From Psychrobacter sp. (GTDB lineage Bacteria; Pseudomonadota; Gammaproteobacteria; Pseudomonadales; Moraxellaceae), in assembly GCA_029267175.1 (NCBI GenBank), contig JARIDJ010000014.1, positions 1-44,661 of the forward strand: a DNA stretch of 44,661 bases. Direction: 5' to 3'. Of this stretch, positions 7,178 to 14,975 are shown piece after piece; position 1 is the stretch's first letter, and every line of letters begins with the position of its first letter. The translations under genes were made by a program, and so were the position numbers. Under the pieces are notes generated by a model. The model saw only the letters and a program-made list of their open reading frames with translations. It was not told where the DNA came from and did not search any database.

Positions 7178-8647
7178 TTGGAATATTTTGAAAGGTATGA
7201 AGGTGGCGAGCGCGCCATTTTAGTCCATTTAGACATCCGTCAAATTCAAGACCCTGATGACTTGACGGAGTTTGAGTTGCTAGTTGACTCAGCAGGCGCT
7301 CAGCGTGTTGAGCTAGTGACAGGCTCACGGATGAAGCCGGATGCCAAGTACTTTGTTGGCTCTGGTAAAGCGCAAGAGATCGCAGAATTGGTAAGTATGC
7401 ATGATGCTGATATTGTTATTTTTAATCATAGCTTATCGCCCTCACAAGAGCGTAACTTAGAGGCTTTAGCTAAGTGCCGAGTGCTTGATCGCACCGGTCT
7501 GATTTTGGATATTTTTGCACAGCGCGCGCGGACTTATGAAGGTAAGCTGCAAGTCGAGCTGGCGCAGCTAAACCACTTATCGACACGTTTGGTACGTGGT
7601 TGGACGCATTTGGAGCGGCAAAAAGGCGGTATCGGGCTGCGTGGTCCAGGTGAAACGCAGCTTGAGACCGATCGTCGTTTATTACAGACGCGTGTCAATC
7701 AGCTCAAGTCCAAACTTGAAAAGGTGCGCCAGACTCGTGCTCAAGGTCGCGCCCGTCGGCAAAAATCAGACGTCCCTACCATCTCTCTAGTTGGCTATAC
7801 CAACGCCGGCAAGTCGACGTTATTTAATCGTTTGGTTGATGAAAATATCTATGCTGCCGATAAGCTGTTTGCTACGCTTGATCCGACTCTACGCCGTTTA
7901 GATTGGCAAGGCGTGGGACGGGTGGTATTGGTTGATACCGTAGGTTTTGTTCGTCATTTGCCTCATGAATTGGTCGAATCTTTTCATGCTACTTTGGAGG
8001 AAACCTTAGAAGCTGATCTGTTATTACACGTCATTGATTCGGCTAGCGAAGATATGCATGAGCAGATTCAGGCGGTAAAAGAAGTGCTTGCAGAGATTGA
8101 TAATGATGTGCCCGTGCTCAATGTCTATAATAAAATCGATCTGACCGATGAGCCTGCCCATATAGGTTATGCCAAAGAGGGCGAGCCCAATCGCGTTTAT
8201 GTGTCGTCAAGAAACAATCTAGGAATGGAAGAGTTAACTCTTGCCGTGCAGCAGCTATTGACTGGTACTTTAACCACTTTTGATCTGACCTTGCCTTATC
8301 ATGCTGGCCAATTCAAAAATACCTTGTACGAGCTTGGTGTCATTATGGAGGAGAGCTATGATGACAGTGGTCATGAGTGCTTGACAGTGCGCCTGCCAAG
8401 CGAGCGCTTAAAGCAGCTATTAGGCCAAGCAGGCCTAGAGCCACTGGAGGTTTTACCCTTAGCGCAAGCGACTTTGCTTATGCCTATTCTTGAACCATTC
8501 GAGCAAGAGGATGACAATATCGATGAAGCTGATAACGAGTTATTAGCAAGCGAAGATTTAACTTACGAGCAAATATTTGAGTCGGATAATGAGCTTGAAG
8601 CTGACAATAATCTCGCTGAAAATAATGATTCAAGTCCGCAAGCGTAA
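7178..8647 (+). CDS. hflX: Ribosome-associated GTPase HflX
   Basis: GTPase that binds the large ribosomal subunit and, in E. coli, splits stalled ribosomes during stress. The N-terminal HflX subdomain contains YFVGSGKAQEIAELV and the family signature GGIGLRGPGETQLETDRR, followed by the G domain with P-loop GYTNAGKS (about residues 206-213), G3 region DTVGFVRHLP and G4 NKID. The start is TTG: an in-frame TGA lies two codons upstream, an AGGTGA site precedes the TTG by 6 bases, and the first in-frame ATG is at residue 52, inside the conserved domain. The last about 50 residues are a very acidic tail (EQEDDNIDEADNELLASED) absent from E. coli HflX. The usual hfq neighbour is not adjacent. Confidence 0.95.
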   Translation: MEYFERYEGGERAILVHLDIRQIQDPDDLTEFELLVDSAGAQRVELVTGSRMKPDAKYFVGSGKAQEIAELVSMHDADIVIFNHSLSPSQERNLEALAKCRVLDRTGLILDIFAQRARTYEGKLQVELAQLNHLSTRLVRGWTHLERQKGGIGLRGPGETQLETDRRLLQTRVNQLKSKLEKVRQTRAQGRARRQKSDVPTISLVGYTNAGKSTLFNRLVDENIYAADKLFATLDPTLRRLDWQGVGRVVLVDTVGFVRHLPHELVESFHATLEETLEADLLLHVIDSASEDMHEQIQAVKEVLAEIDNDVPVLNVYNKIDLTDEPAHIGYAKEGEPNRVYVSSRNNLGMEELTLAVQQLLTGTLTTFDLTLPYHAGQFKNTLYELGVIMEESYDDSGHECLTVRLPSERLKQLLGQAGLEPLEVLPLAQATLLMPILEPFEQEDDNIDEADNELLASEDLTYEQIFESDNELEADNNLAENNDSSPQA

Positions 8648-8989
8648 GTAATTCAGTTAAAACTCTAAGCTTAACAGCATAAATGCTTTATTCTGTTTTG
8701 AATAAACCCTGAGTATATTAGCCCTCCTTAAGCTGATATGCTCCTTTTTTTATCATTTATTCGCCATTCTCATGCCGCTTAAACTCTTGTTGCAATTTCA
8801 CAGGCTGCTAAGGTTTATAACACGCTCACTTCTCTATATAATCAGGCGCATTGTCTGCCACTCAACTAAAGTTTTTATCTTATTTTAGACCGTTGAGTAG
8901 GGTTCAAAAGCGGAATTATAGCGGTTTATCGACGATATGATTTTTATGGCAAAACACCTCTGTAATAGTCACTCCGGCTAGGATGATTT
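8648..8989. other. Intergenic region between hflX and the lrgA-like gene
   Basis: A 342-bp AT-rich stretch without a credible gene. I see no strong terminator for hflX and no clear inverted repeat. The promoter of the lrgA/lrgB pair is presumably in its right half, but no convincing -35/-10 pair stood out. Confidence 0.5.
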
Positions 8990-9436
8990 ATGAAAGCTCT
9001 TAATCAAACAAAACTTCCTTTATGGTTAGCCTTACTTTTGACCCTTGTCATGGTCATCTTAGTGCGCGAGTCAGCCTTAGTGCTTTGTCAGTGGCTAGGT
9101 ATCGAAAAAGCCGCCAATATCGTCGGTTTAGTAGCGATGTTTTTGATTTTGGTGGTTTGGCGTTTGCTTAGAGGTCTTCCTAACTGGATAACTAAAGCCA
9201 GTAATGTACTGCTAGTCGATAGCGGTTTTGCTTTTTTGCCCGTGTCAGCAGGCGCTGGTATTTTATTGTTTGAATTGGGTGATGAGTTTTGGGGCGTGAT
9301 GCTAACTATGGTCATCAGTACCTTAATACCACTTTGGGGCTTAGCGCTGTTAGCCAATCGCTGGCTAAATGCTAACGCTGATAGCGAAAAAACTCCTAGT
9401 ACAGCGACCCATAAAATAACTGACAAGCCGCAGTAG
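8990..9436 (+). CDS. LrgA/CidA family holin-like membrane protein
   Basis: Membrane protein of 148 aa with about four hydrophobic segments (about residues 10-31, 42-61, 70-95 and 97-122) and a polar C-terminal tail. The segment LVDSGFAFLPVSAGAGILLF matches the family's FxPxxxG signature, and its position immediately before an LrgB homologue supports the call. LrgA/CidA proteins have been linked to murein hydrolase activity and cell lysis in Gram-positive bacteria and, for some members, to export of pyruvate or other overflow metabolites. The function in this organism is unknown. It lies 22 bp upstream of the lrgB-like gene. Confidence 0.82.
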   Translation: MKALNQTKLPLWLALLLTLVMVILVRESALVLCQWLGIEKAANIVGLVAMFLILVVWRLLRGLPNWITKASNVLLVDSGFAFLPVSAGAGILLFELGDEFWGVMLTMVISTLIPLWGLALLANRWLNANADSEKTPSTATHKITDKPQ

Positions 9437-9458
9437 CCATAAGCGTTGGAGAGTAATA

Positions 9459-10148
9459 ATGATGTTTGATAGCGTGTTTATGGCCACTATTGCAGCGATA
9501 ATATTGACTCTAGTCGCGCATGTTATTGCTCGCGTTTTAGCCAAAAAGATATCCTGGCTACCTATGGTAATTACCGCTTTGGTACTGGTGTTGATTTTAT
9601 TATTTATCACTCAGTGGGATTATGAGCATTATTATAGTGTCGCCAAGCCAGTATTTGATCGCCTACTTGGCTATGTCACCGTATTGTTAGCTATACCACT
9701 AGCGGCGATGAACTTTAAAGGGTTACCGGTCAAGCGTTTATCTATTATTGTAGTCATCGCCAGTGTAGTTGGTGCCTTGTTGCCCATGGCGCTTGCCTAT
9801 CTCTTCTCCCTTAGCCACGATACTTTATTGTCTTTTGCCACCCGCTCAGTGACTACCCCTATCGGTCTGAGTGTCGCTGATCTGATTAAAGCCCCATTAG
9901 CGATGGCAAACCTGATCATTATCGTCTCTGGACTGATTGGCGCTACATTAGCTAGATTTTTATTCAAAGGCATCAGTGATGATCGAGTCAAAGGTTTGGC
10001 TTTAGGACTTGCTGCTCACGCTTTCGGGACAGTAGAAGCTTGGCAAATCAGCCCTACAGCGGGGCGTTACGCTGCATTCGGTTTAGCGGTTAATGGTCTA
10101 CTAACGGCAATTTGGGTACCTATATTTATCAGCGCCTTCAACATCTAA
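9459..10148 (+). CDS. LrgB/CidB family membrane protein
   Basis: Polytopic inner-membrane protein of 229 aa. It carries the LrgB hallmark RSVTTPIGLSVADLI in a central loop, and a GLAAHAFGTVEAWQ segment that corresponds to the family's second signature (G-x-x-x-H-x-x-G-T). Predicted hydrophobic helices cover most of the rest. LrgB/CidB proteins act together with LrgA/CidA. A GGAGAG site precedes the double ATG. It forms a two-gene unit with the preceding gene, and the next gene encodes a lytic transglycosylase, a suggestive link to cell-wall turnover, although the 184-bp gap makes co-transcription uncertain. Confidence 0.92.
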   Translation: MMFDSVFMATIAAIILTLVAHVIARVLAKKISWLPMVITALVLVLILLFITQWDYEHYYSVAKPVFDRLLGYVTVLLAIPLAAMNFKGLPVKRLSIIVVIASVVGALLPMALAYLFSLSHDTLLSFATRSVTTPIGLSVADLIKAPLAMANLIIIVSGLIGATLARFLFKGISDDRVKGLALGLAAHAFGTVEAWQISPTAGRYAAFGLAVNGLLTAIWVPIFISAFNI

Positions 10149-10332
10149 CAATGTCTTCAACCTCTAAATGTTAGTGCTAAAATTAGCGCTAAAAAGTGAT
10201 TACTATCAGTATAATAGGGTAAAAATTTATTTTATGTTATAGTAAGCCAATATTATATTTTGTATTTATTATCAAGGTTTTGTTACTATAAAACGAACGA
10301 TTTGCTATTAACCGATAAAGAGTAATTTCTAT

Positions 10333-11151
10333 ATGATGAATACTGCCCCTTTATTGAGCCGTTGCTTGTCTTGTCTTATGCTATTTTCTATTCCCCTATC
10401 TGCCCTAACGATTACTGCCCATGCTGGTAATATGTACATCTACGAGAGCAGTACTGGGCAAGCACTCCTCACTAATATCAGTAATCCTAGTGGCAACTTT
10501 GATAAATTTACCAAAAAAGTCAAAGTCACTTATTATAAAGACTCAGGCAATTTTAATAATAATGCTAGCAGTAATAACTATGGCGCTAGCGCTGCTAGTA
10601 ATAGCGCTAGCCGTAACGCTTATGACAGCTATATTCGCGCCTCTGCCGCTCGTCATGGTGTCGATCCTGCACTTATGAAAGCGATGATGCATACTGAATC
10701 TGCGTTCAACCCTAATGCCCGCTCACCCGTTGGCGCTCAAGGTCTTATGCAATTGATGCCAGCGACAGCGCGACGTTTCAATGTCAATAATGCTTGGAAT
10801 CCTGCCGAAAACATCGAAGGCTCAGCCAAATATATCGCTTGGCTGATGAAGCGCTTTAATAATAACGTTGAATTTGCAGTAGCCGGTTATAACGCGGGCG
10901 AAGGTAATGTCGATAAATATAACGGTATCCCTCCGTTTAAAGAAACTCGCAATTATGTGCAGCGCGTCATGAGTCGCTATCATAGTTTATATAAGAACGA
11001 CGCTGGTATTGCTGGAAGCACTATGGCAGCTAATAATACTGGCATTAGTAGCGGTATGCAAAAAGTCAGCTATGGCACCATTTATAATGGTACTAGTAAT
11101 AATGCTAATAGTGCCAGTTATGCCAATTCTGCCTTTGATGCACTGCGATAG
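10333..11151 (+). CDS. Secreted lytic transglycosylase (SLT domain)
   Basis: Exported peptidoglycan lytic transglycosylase of 272 aa. A signal peptide covers about residues 1-32 (hydrophobic core LSCLMLFSIPLSALTITAHA). A 60-residue Asn/Ser/Ala-rich linker (NNNASSNNYGASAASNSASR) follows a short N-terminal segment. The SLT domain starts around residue 98: the catalytic Glu is in MMHTESAFNP, followed by GAQGLMQLMP and AVAGYNAGEGNV, the standard family I motifs. It cleaves the MurNAc-GlcNAc bond to give 1,6-anhydro ends. The C-terminal tail is again Asn/Ser-rich. It is monocistronic or read through from lrgAB; a strong terminator follows. Confidence 0.94.
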   Translation: MMNTAPLLSRCLSCLMLFSIPLSALTITAHAGNMYIYESSTGQALLTNISNPSGNFDKFTKKVKVTYYKDSGNFNNNASSNNYGASAASNSASRNAYDSYIRASAARHGVDPALMKAMMHTESAFNPNARSPVGAQGLMQLMPATARRFNVNNAWNPAENIEGSAKYIAWLMKRFNNNVEFAVAGYNAGEGNVDKYNGIPPFKETRNYVQRVMSRYHSLYKNDAGIAGSTMAANNTGISSGMQKVSYGTIYNGTSNNANSASYANSAFDALR

Positions 11152-11186
11152 AAAGCCTAGTCTTTATAACAGTATATTACAAACAC

Positions 11187-11219
11187 AAAAAAGCCCGTTA
11201 ATCATTAACGGGCTTTTTT
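11187..11219. terminator. Bidirectional terminator between the lytic transglycosylase gene and tsf
   Basis: A nine-base-pair stem GCCCGTTAA / TTAACGGGC has a 3-nt loop and is flanked by six A and six T. It ends the lytic transglycosylase transcript on plus and rpsB-tsf on minus. Confidence 0.93.
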
Positions 11220-11270
11220 ATATTCAACAGTGTAACACTAGTTGTCTTAAACTAATAAAGCAATGATAGC

Positions 11271-12152
11271 TTACTTATTAGCCGCTTGCGTAGCAGCCAC
11301 TTCAGCAGCAAAATCTTCTTGTTTTTTCTCAATGCCTTCGCCAACTTCTAAACGCTTAAAGCCTAATACTTTTACGCCTTCCGCTTTTAGCACGTCGCCA
11401 ACTTTTTTGTCGTTGTCCATAACGTATGGCTGACGTAGCAAAGTCACTTCGTCTAGGTACTTACGTAGGCCACCTTCAATCATTTTTTCAACGATGTTAT
11501 CAGGCTTGCCAGACTCTTTAGCTTTGGCTTCGATAATGTCCTTTTCGCGCGCTAGAACGTCAGCCGCGACATCTTCGTCATCTACCGCTACTGGGTTGAA
11601 TGCAGCAATGTGCATTGCTAGGTTTTTACCAGTTTCTTCATTACCGCCTTCATAAGAGACAACAACACCGATACGCAGACCATGACGATATGAAGCAATA
11701 TTATCGCCTTCTAGAGTCTCAACGCGGCGGATCTGAATGTTTTCACCGATTTTTTGTACTAAAGAGATACGAGCTTCTTCAACAGTTTGACCATCGCCAT
11801 AAGGTAGCTCAGAGATAGCAGCGACGTCAGTGACGTTGTTCTCTAGCGCGATGTTAGCAACTTTCTCTGCAAATGCCGTAAAGCTGTCATCTTTTGCGAC
11901 AAAGTCAGTTTGGCAGTTTACTTCTAAAAGATAAGCTTGCTTATCATTTTGTGCAATGATGATAGCGCCGTCAGCTGCGATGTTGCCCGCTTTTTTGGCG
12001 GCTTTGGCTTGACCAGATTTGCGTAAGTTATCAATGGCGGTTTCGACATCACCGTTTGCTTCTTCTAACGCTTTTTTACATTCCATCATGCCAAGACCGG
12101 TACGGTCGCGCAATTCTTTTACCATTTTGGCAGATATTTTTACTTCTGACAT
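11271..12152 (-). CDS. tsf: Elongation factor Ts
   Basis: Guanine nucleotide exchange factor for EF-Tu, 293 aa. The N-terminal UBA-like domain ([22 protein letters not shown]) and the EF-Ts core motif [10 protein letters not shown] are present, along with the C-terminal coiled-coil region. The length fits gammaproteobacterial EF-Ts. It is the second gene after rpsB on the minus strand; the 246-bp gap between them holds a hairpin that may attenuate read-through, and a terminator shared with the convergent transglycosylase gene follows. Confidence 0.98.
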   Translation of the reverse strand: MSEVKISAKMVKELRDRTGLGMMECKKALEEANGDVETAIDNLRKSGQAKAAKKAGNIAADGAIIIAQNDKQAYLLEVNCQTDFVAKDDSFTAFAEKVANIALENNVTDVAAISELPYGDGQTVEEARISLVQKIGENIQIRRVETLEGDNIASYRHGLRIGVVVSYEGGNEETGKNLAMHIAAFNPVAVDDEDVAADVLAREKDIIEAKAKESGKPDNIVEKMIEGGLRKYLDEVTLLRQPYVMDNDKKVGDVLKAEGVKVLGFKRLEVGEGIEKKQEDFAAEVAATQAANK

Positions 12153-12267
12153 AAGAGTTACCTTTTATTATGTAGGTGAGTAGGACTATGTTGGGGAGTG
12201 CAAATTATTTAGAGGAAATAAGCTGTCTCAAAAATGCACTTAAATGCTGTTTAGCGAGTCAATAATA

Positions 12268-12297
12268 AGGCATGACGAGTAAAACTACATCATGCCT
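12268..12297 (-). promoter_or_regulatory. Intercistronic hairpin between rpsB and tsf (possible attenuator)
   Basis: Perfect 8-bp stem AGGCATGA / TCATGCCT with a 14-nt loop. The minus-strand sequence after it is T-rich but broken (TTATTATTG), which would give at most partial termination. A weak terminator between rpsB and tsf is known in E. coli; the same role here is inference. Confidence 0.5.
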
Positions 12298-12398
12298 ATT
12301 TTTATCTTCTAAGCTCTTAGTTTGAGCTTATACGCTATTAGTTACTTTATATGGGTGCTAAGCGCTATATATCAAGGCTTACCATACATCAAGTCTAA

Positions 12399-13232
12399 TT
12401 ATAGATCCGCTTGTGCTTCAGCTGGGTTCTTAGTAGCTGGTGCTTCTGCAGGCTGCTCGATAGCATCAGTTGTAGCTGGTGCTTCTTGCTCTGCTGGCGC
12501 TTGTTGATCCGCTTTTCCGCCTGCTTGAGTCTGTGCATACTCTTTACCAGCGATAACCGCATCAGCAACAGCCGTTACATATAAAGTCACGGCGCGAATA
12601 GCATCGTCATTAGCTGGGATGATGTAATCAACGTTATCTGGACTTGAGTTAGTATCGACGATACCGATAACTGGGATACCTAGATTTTTAGCTTCTTTGA
12701 TAGCGATGGCTTCATGATCAACGTCAACCACAAAGATGGCGTCAGGTAAGCCGCCCATATCTTTGATACCGCCTAAAGAGCGCTCTAGTTTTTCCATATC
12801 GCGAGTACGCTCAAGCGCTTCACGCTTAGTTAGCTTAGCAAAAGTACCGTCTTCCGCTTGCTTCTCAAGCTCTTTTAGACGATTGATCGACTGGCGTAAT
12901 GTTTTCCAGTTAGTCAGCATGCCACCTAACCAGCGATGGTCAACGTAAGGCATACCAGCGCGCTGTGCTTGCTCACGGATAACGCCGCTTGCTGCGCGCT
13001 TAGTACCTACGAATAAGACTTTGTTTTTCTTAGCCGCTAGGTTGTTAACGTAGTTTAGCGCTTCGTTAAATGATTTAACGGTATGCTCTAGGTTAATGAT
13101 GTGAATCTTGTTACGAGCACCAAAAATATAAGGACCCATTTTTGGGTTCCAAAAGCGGGTTTGGTGACCGAAGTGAGCGCCTGCTTGTAGAAGGTCGCGC
13201 ATTGATACTTGGGTAGGGTTGTCTATAGCCAT
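12399..13232 (-). CDS. rpsB: 30S ribosomal protein S2
   Basis: Small-subunit ribosomal protein of 277 aa. The N-terminal [22 protein letters not shown] and the [15 protein letters not shown] block are the S2 signatures. About 45 C-terminal residues after GKEY form an Ala/Gln/Glu/Pro-rich tail ([20 protein letters not shown]) longer than in E. coli S2 (241 aa). The ATG is preceded by AGGATATTATC. It is the first gene of the rpsB-tsf unit, with a leader of about 235 nt if the extended -10 at 13476-13481 is the promoter. Confidence 0.98.
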   Translation of the reverse strand: MAIDNPTQVSMRDLLQAGAHFGHQTRFWNPKMGPYIFGARNKIHIINLEHTVKSFNEALNYVNNLAAKKNKVLFVGTKRAASGVIREQAQRAGMPYVDHRWLGGMLTNWKTLRQSINRLKELEKQAEDGTFAKLTKREALERTRDMEKLERSLGGIKDMGGLPDAIFVVDVDHEAIAIKEAKNLGIPVIGIVDTNSSPDNVDYIIPANDDAIRAVTLYVTAVADAVIAGKEYAQTQAGGKADQQAPAEQEAPATTDAIEQPAEAPATKNPAEAQADL

Positions 13233-13481
13233 GATAATATCCTATTGGTTGGGTTATGCCTCCACCAGACAAAAACGACCTATCTAGCGACACGCATTTG
13301 TCAAAGCTTCAAATATATAAAAAGCGCTAAACAAATTAATCAAATCGCCAGACACCCAGTCATTTTTTCGCGTAAGGTGTGTGTCATTGGTTGGTTTAAA
13401 AAATGCACTATTAGTCTTAATCAGCAAACTTTGACAAATCCATCAAAACTACTTGATAAAAAATAGCTGCGCTGTATTTTA
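13233..13481 (-). promoter_or_regulatory. rpsB leader with candidate extended -10 promoter
   Basis: Reading minus, TGG-TAAAAT (the -10 hexamer at plus 13476-13481) is an extended -10 element without a good -35, followed by a GC-rich ACAGCGC. The resulting 5' leader would be about 235 nt. In gammaproteobacteria S2 represses its own mRNA through structured elements in a long rpsB leader, so autoregulation is plausible. I did not establish the fold, so this stays a suggestion. Confidence 0.4.
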
Positions 13482-13548
13482 CCACAAACCACTTGCCAAG
13501 CTCTACTACTTTGTTGATGGCTCAAAGACAGGTAGATATTAAAAGACT

Positions 13549-13587
13549 AAAAAAGCAAAAGGTAACTTTTTATAGTTACCTTTTAGC
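13549..13587 (-). terminator. Terminator of the CheX/CheY/kinase operon
   Basis: Reading minus, AAAAGGTAACT / AGTTACCTTTT form an 11-bp stem with a 6-nt loop, followed by GC and six T. It lies about 26 bp after the last gene of the signalling operon. Confidence 0.85.
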
Positions 13588-13612
13588 AAAATCAATAGTT
13601 ATCTTTGAATAC

Positions 13613-14062
13613 TTAAGCAATACAAATTCCTATTACTGCTTGGTAGCCGCGCCAAGTAAATGGAGTGATATAGCTATGACGTTCTTTTGGCAGATAAGAG
13701 AGACTTGGTGCACCTTCAACAATCTCAGGCGGTGAGATGATAAAATCTGCACCAAATTCAGTACGCGCGTTGCCGGATATGGTATTAGCCATCTCACCTA
13801 ACAAATCTTTCATCATGCTGAGCGAAGTATCAGGCTCACCCATAATTTTGATAATCTCTCGTAACATAATGCTTGGAGCACTTACGTAGACGTAGCCTAC
13901 TAGCGGACCTGATATTTTGATGATGCCACTATAATCATAACCAATAGTGCTTCTATTGTCGTTTAGATAAGGGGTATCAATAGCCACAGAGGCATCATCA
14001 ATTTGCGCAAAAAACGCATTAATTGAGCTCAAAAACACGCCCAATTTTTCAACTTTAACCAT
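13613..14062 (-). CDS. CheX-like chemotaxis phosphatase paralogue 1
   Basis: Protein of 149 aa with a CheC/CheX-type fold. The conserved helix DLLGEMANTISGNARTEFG carries the phosphatase signature ExxN (E90, N93) that positions water for hydrolysis of phospho-Asp on CheY. Only one such helix is present, as in CheX rather than CheC. The N-terminal strand motif VAIDTPYL and the closing PFTWRGYQAVIGICIA also occur in the next gene, so the two are paralogues. It is the last gene of the five-gene minus-strand operon, 37 bp after its paralogue. The predicted role is dephosphorylation of the operon's CheY-like receiver. Confidence 0.8.
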   Translation of the reverse strand: MVKVEKLGVFLSSINAFFAQIDDASVAIDTPYLNDNRSTIGYDYSGIIKISGPLVGYVYVSAPSIMLREIIKIMGEPDTSLSMMKDLLGEMANTISGNARTEFGADFIISPPEIVEGAPSLSYLPKERHSYITPFTWRGYQAVIGICIA

Positions 14063-14099
14063 AGTTTTTATTCCTATTTATCGCAGGTTAACGAGAGCG

Positions 14100-14546
14100 T
14101 TAATCTTGTAAGCAAACCAAAACCTCACCAACTTGCGATAGCCAAGTTATGGGAATAATAAAAAAACGTGCATCAGAGGGAAGCCATTTATTTTTTAATG
14201 AGTTTTTAGATAAAGGGACTGATATATGAAACTCTGAACCAAATTCTTTACGAGCATTTCCAGCGATAGTGTTAGCCACTTCCCCCGCAAGATCTAAGTA
14301 AATAGCTTCACTAGTATCAGTCTCGCCCATATTTTTTAAAACAGAATGCAATAACTCGCGTGTTGCTGAGAAATGCACGACTCCCTTTTGAGCACCTGAT
14401 ATAGTAATAACACTAGTATAATCAAAAACCCTAGGCTGACTTTTTTCCAGTAAGTAAGGGGTATCAACGACTACCTCTTCTTCACCAAACTGATTAAAAT
14501 AATTGCTAATAATATCCAAAAAAATCTCTAGCCTCTGCTCTTTCAT
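14100..14546 (-). CDS. CheX-like chemotaxis phosphatase paralogue 2
   Basis: Protein of 148 aa, similar in length and layout to the following gene: VVVDTPYL, VITISGAQKG, NMGETDTSE, and the catalytic helix DLAGEVANTIAGNARKEFG with ExxN as E89 and N92. Both copies are therefore predicted active phosphatases. The sequences have diverged enough (different N-terminal helix and C-terminal region ITWLSQVGEVLVCLQD) to suggest an old duplication and perhaps a heterodimer, since CheX works as a dimer. It lies 46 bp downstream of the CheY-like gene. Confidence 0.8.
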   Translation of the reverse strand: MKEQRLEIFLDIISNYFNQFGEEEVVVDTPYLLEKSQPRVFDYTSVITISGAQKGVVHFSATRELLHSVLKNMGETDTSEAIYLDLAGEVANTIAGNARKEFGSEFHISVPLSKNSLKNKWLPSDARFFIIPITWLSQVGEVLVCLQD

Positions 14547-14592
14547 AATATTTAGTCTTTGATTATGGCTCTATTTTGCTCTCTAAAGCGTG

Positions 14593-14955
14593 TTAGTCTT
14601 GCACCAGCTCATACAAAGACTCTACTAGCTCTTCTTCTGAGAAAGGCTTGCATAAGAATCCACTCGCTCCTAACGACAAAGCCTCTATTCCAGTAGATTT
14701 GTCAGATAATGCTGACACCACTAAAATACGAACATTGGGGTCAAGAGCGATTATTTTCTCGATGCATTCAAGCCCATCCATATGCGGCATCGTTAGATCC
14801 ATGGTGACAACATGAGGCCGATGAATCTTGAATTTTTCAAGCGCTTGGACGCCGCTAGTCGCTGTCGCTACTAGCGTAAAATTCCCTGAATCATATGCTC
14901 GCTGAATCCTATTTCGAATAATATTTGAATCATCAACAATCATTAGTTTATGCAT
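14593..14955 (-). CDS. Stand-alone CheY-like response regulator
   Basis: Single receiver domain of 120 aa with no output domain. The acidic pair is D8-D9 (MIVDDSN), the phospho-acceptor D53 (TMDLTMP), the switch Ser S81 (VVSALS) and the conserved Lys K103 (LCKPF). The domain order and size match CheY. It is placed directly after the kinase gene (20-bp gap) and before two CheX genes, making it the obvious phospho-acceptor of the kinase and substrate of the phosphatases. Its downstream target is unknown; no flagellar motor gene is in the window. Confidence 0.93.
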   Translation of the reverse strand: MHKLMIVDDSNIIRNRIQRAYDSGNFTLVATATSGVQALEKFKIHRPHVVTMDLTMPHMDGLECIEKIIALDPNVRILVVSALSDKSTGIEALSLGASGFLCKPFSEEELVESLYELVQD

Positions 14956-14975
14956 AACGTCTCTATTGTCCTTAA

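Noticed and set aside
13493..13735. Plus-strand open frame overlapping the end of the first CheX gene
   Set aside because: It overlaps the operon terminator and the coding sequence of the well-supported minus-strand gene, and has no recognisable motif.
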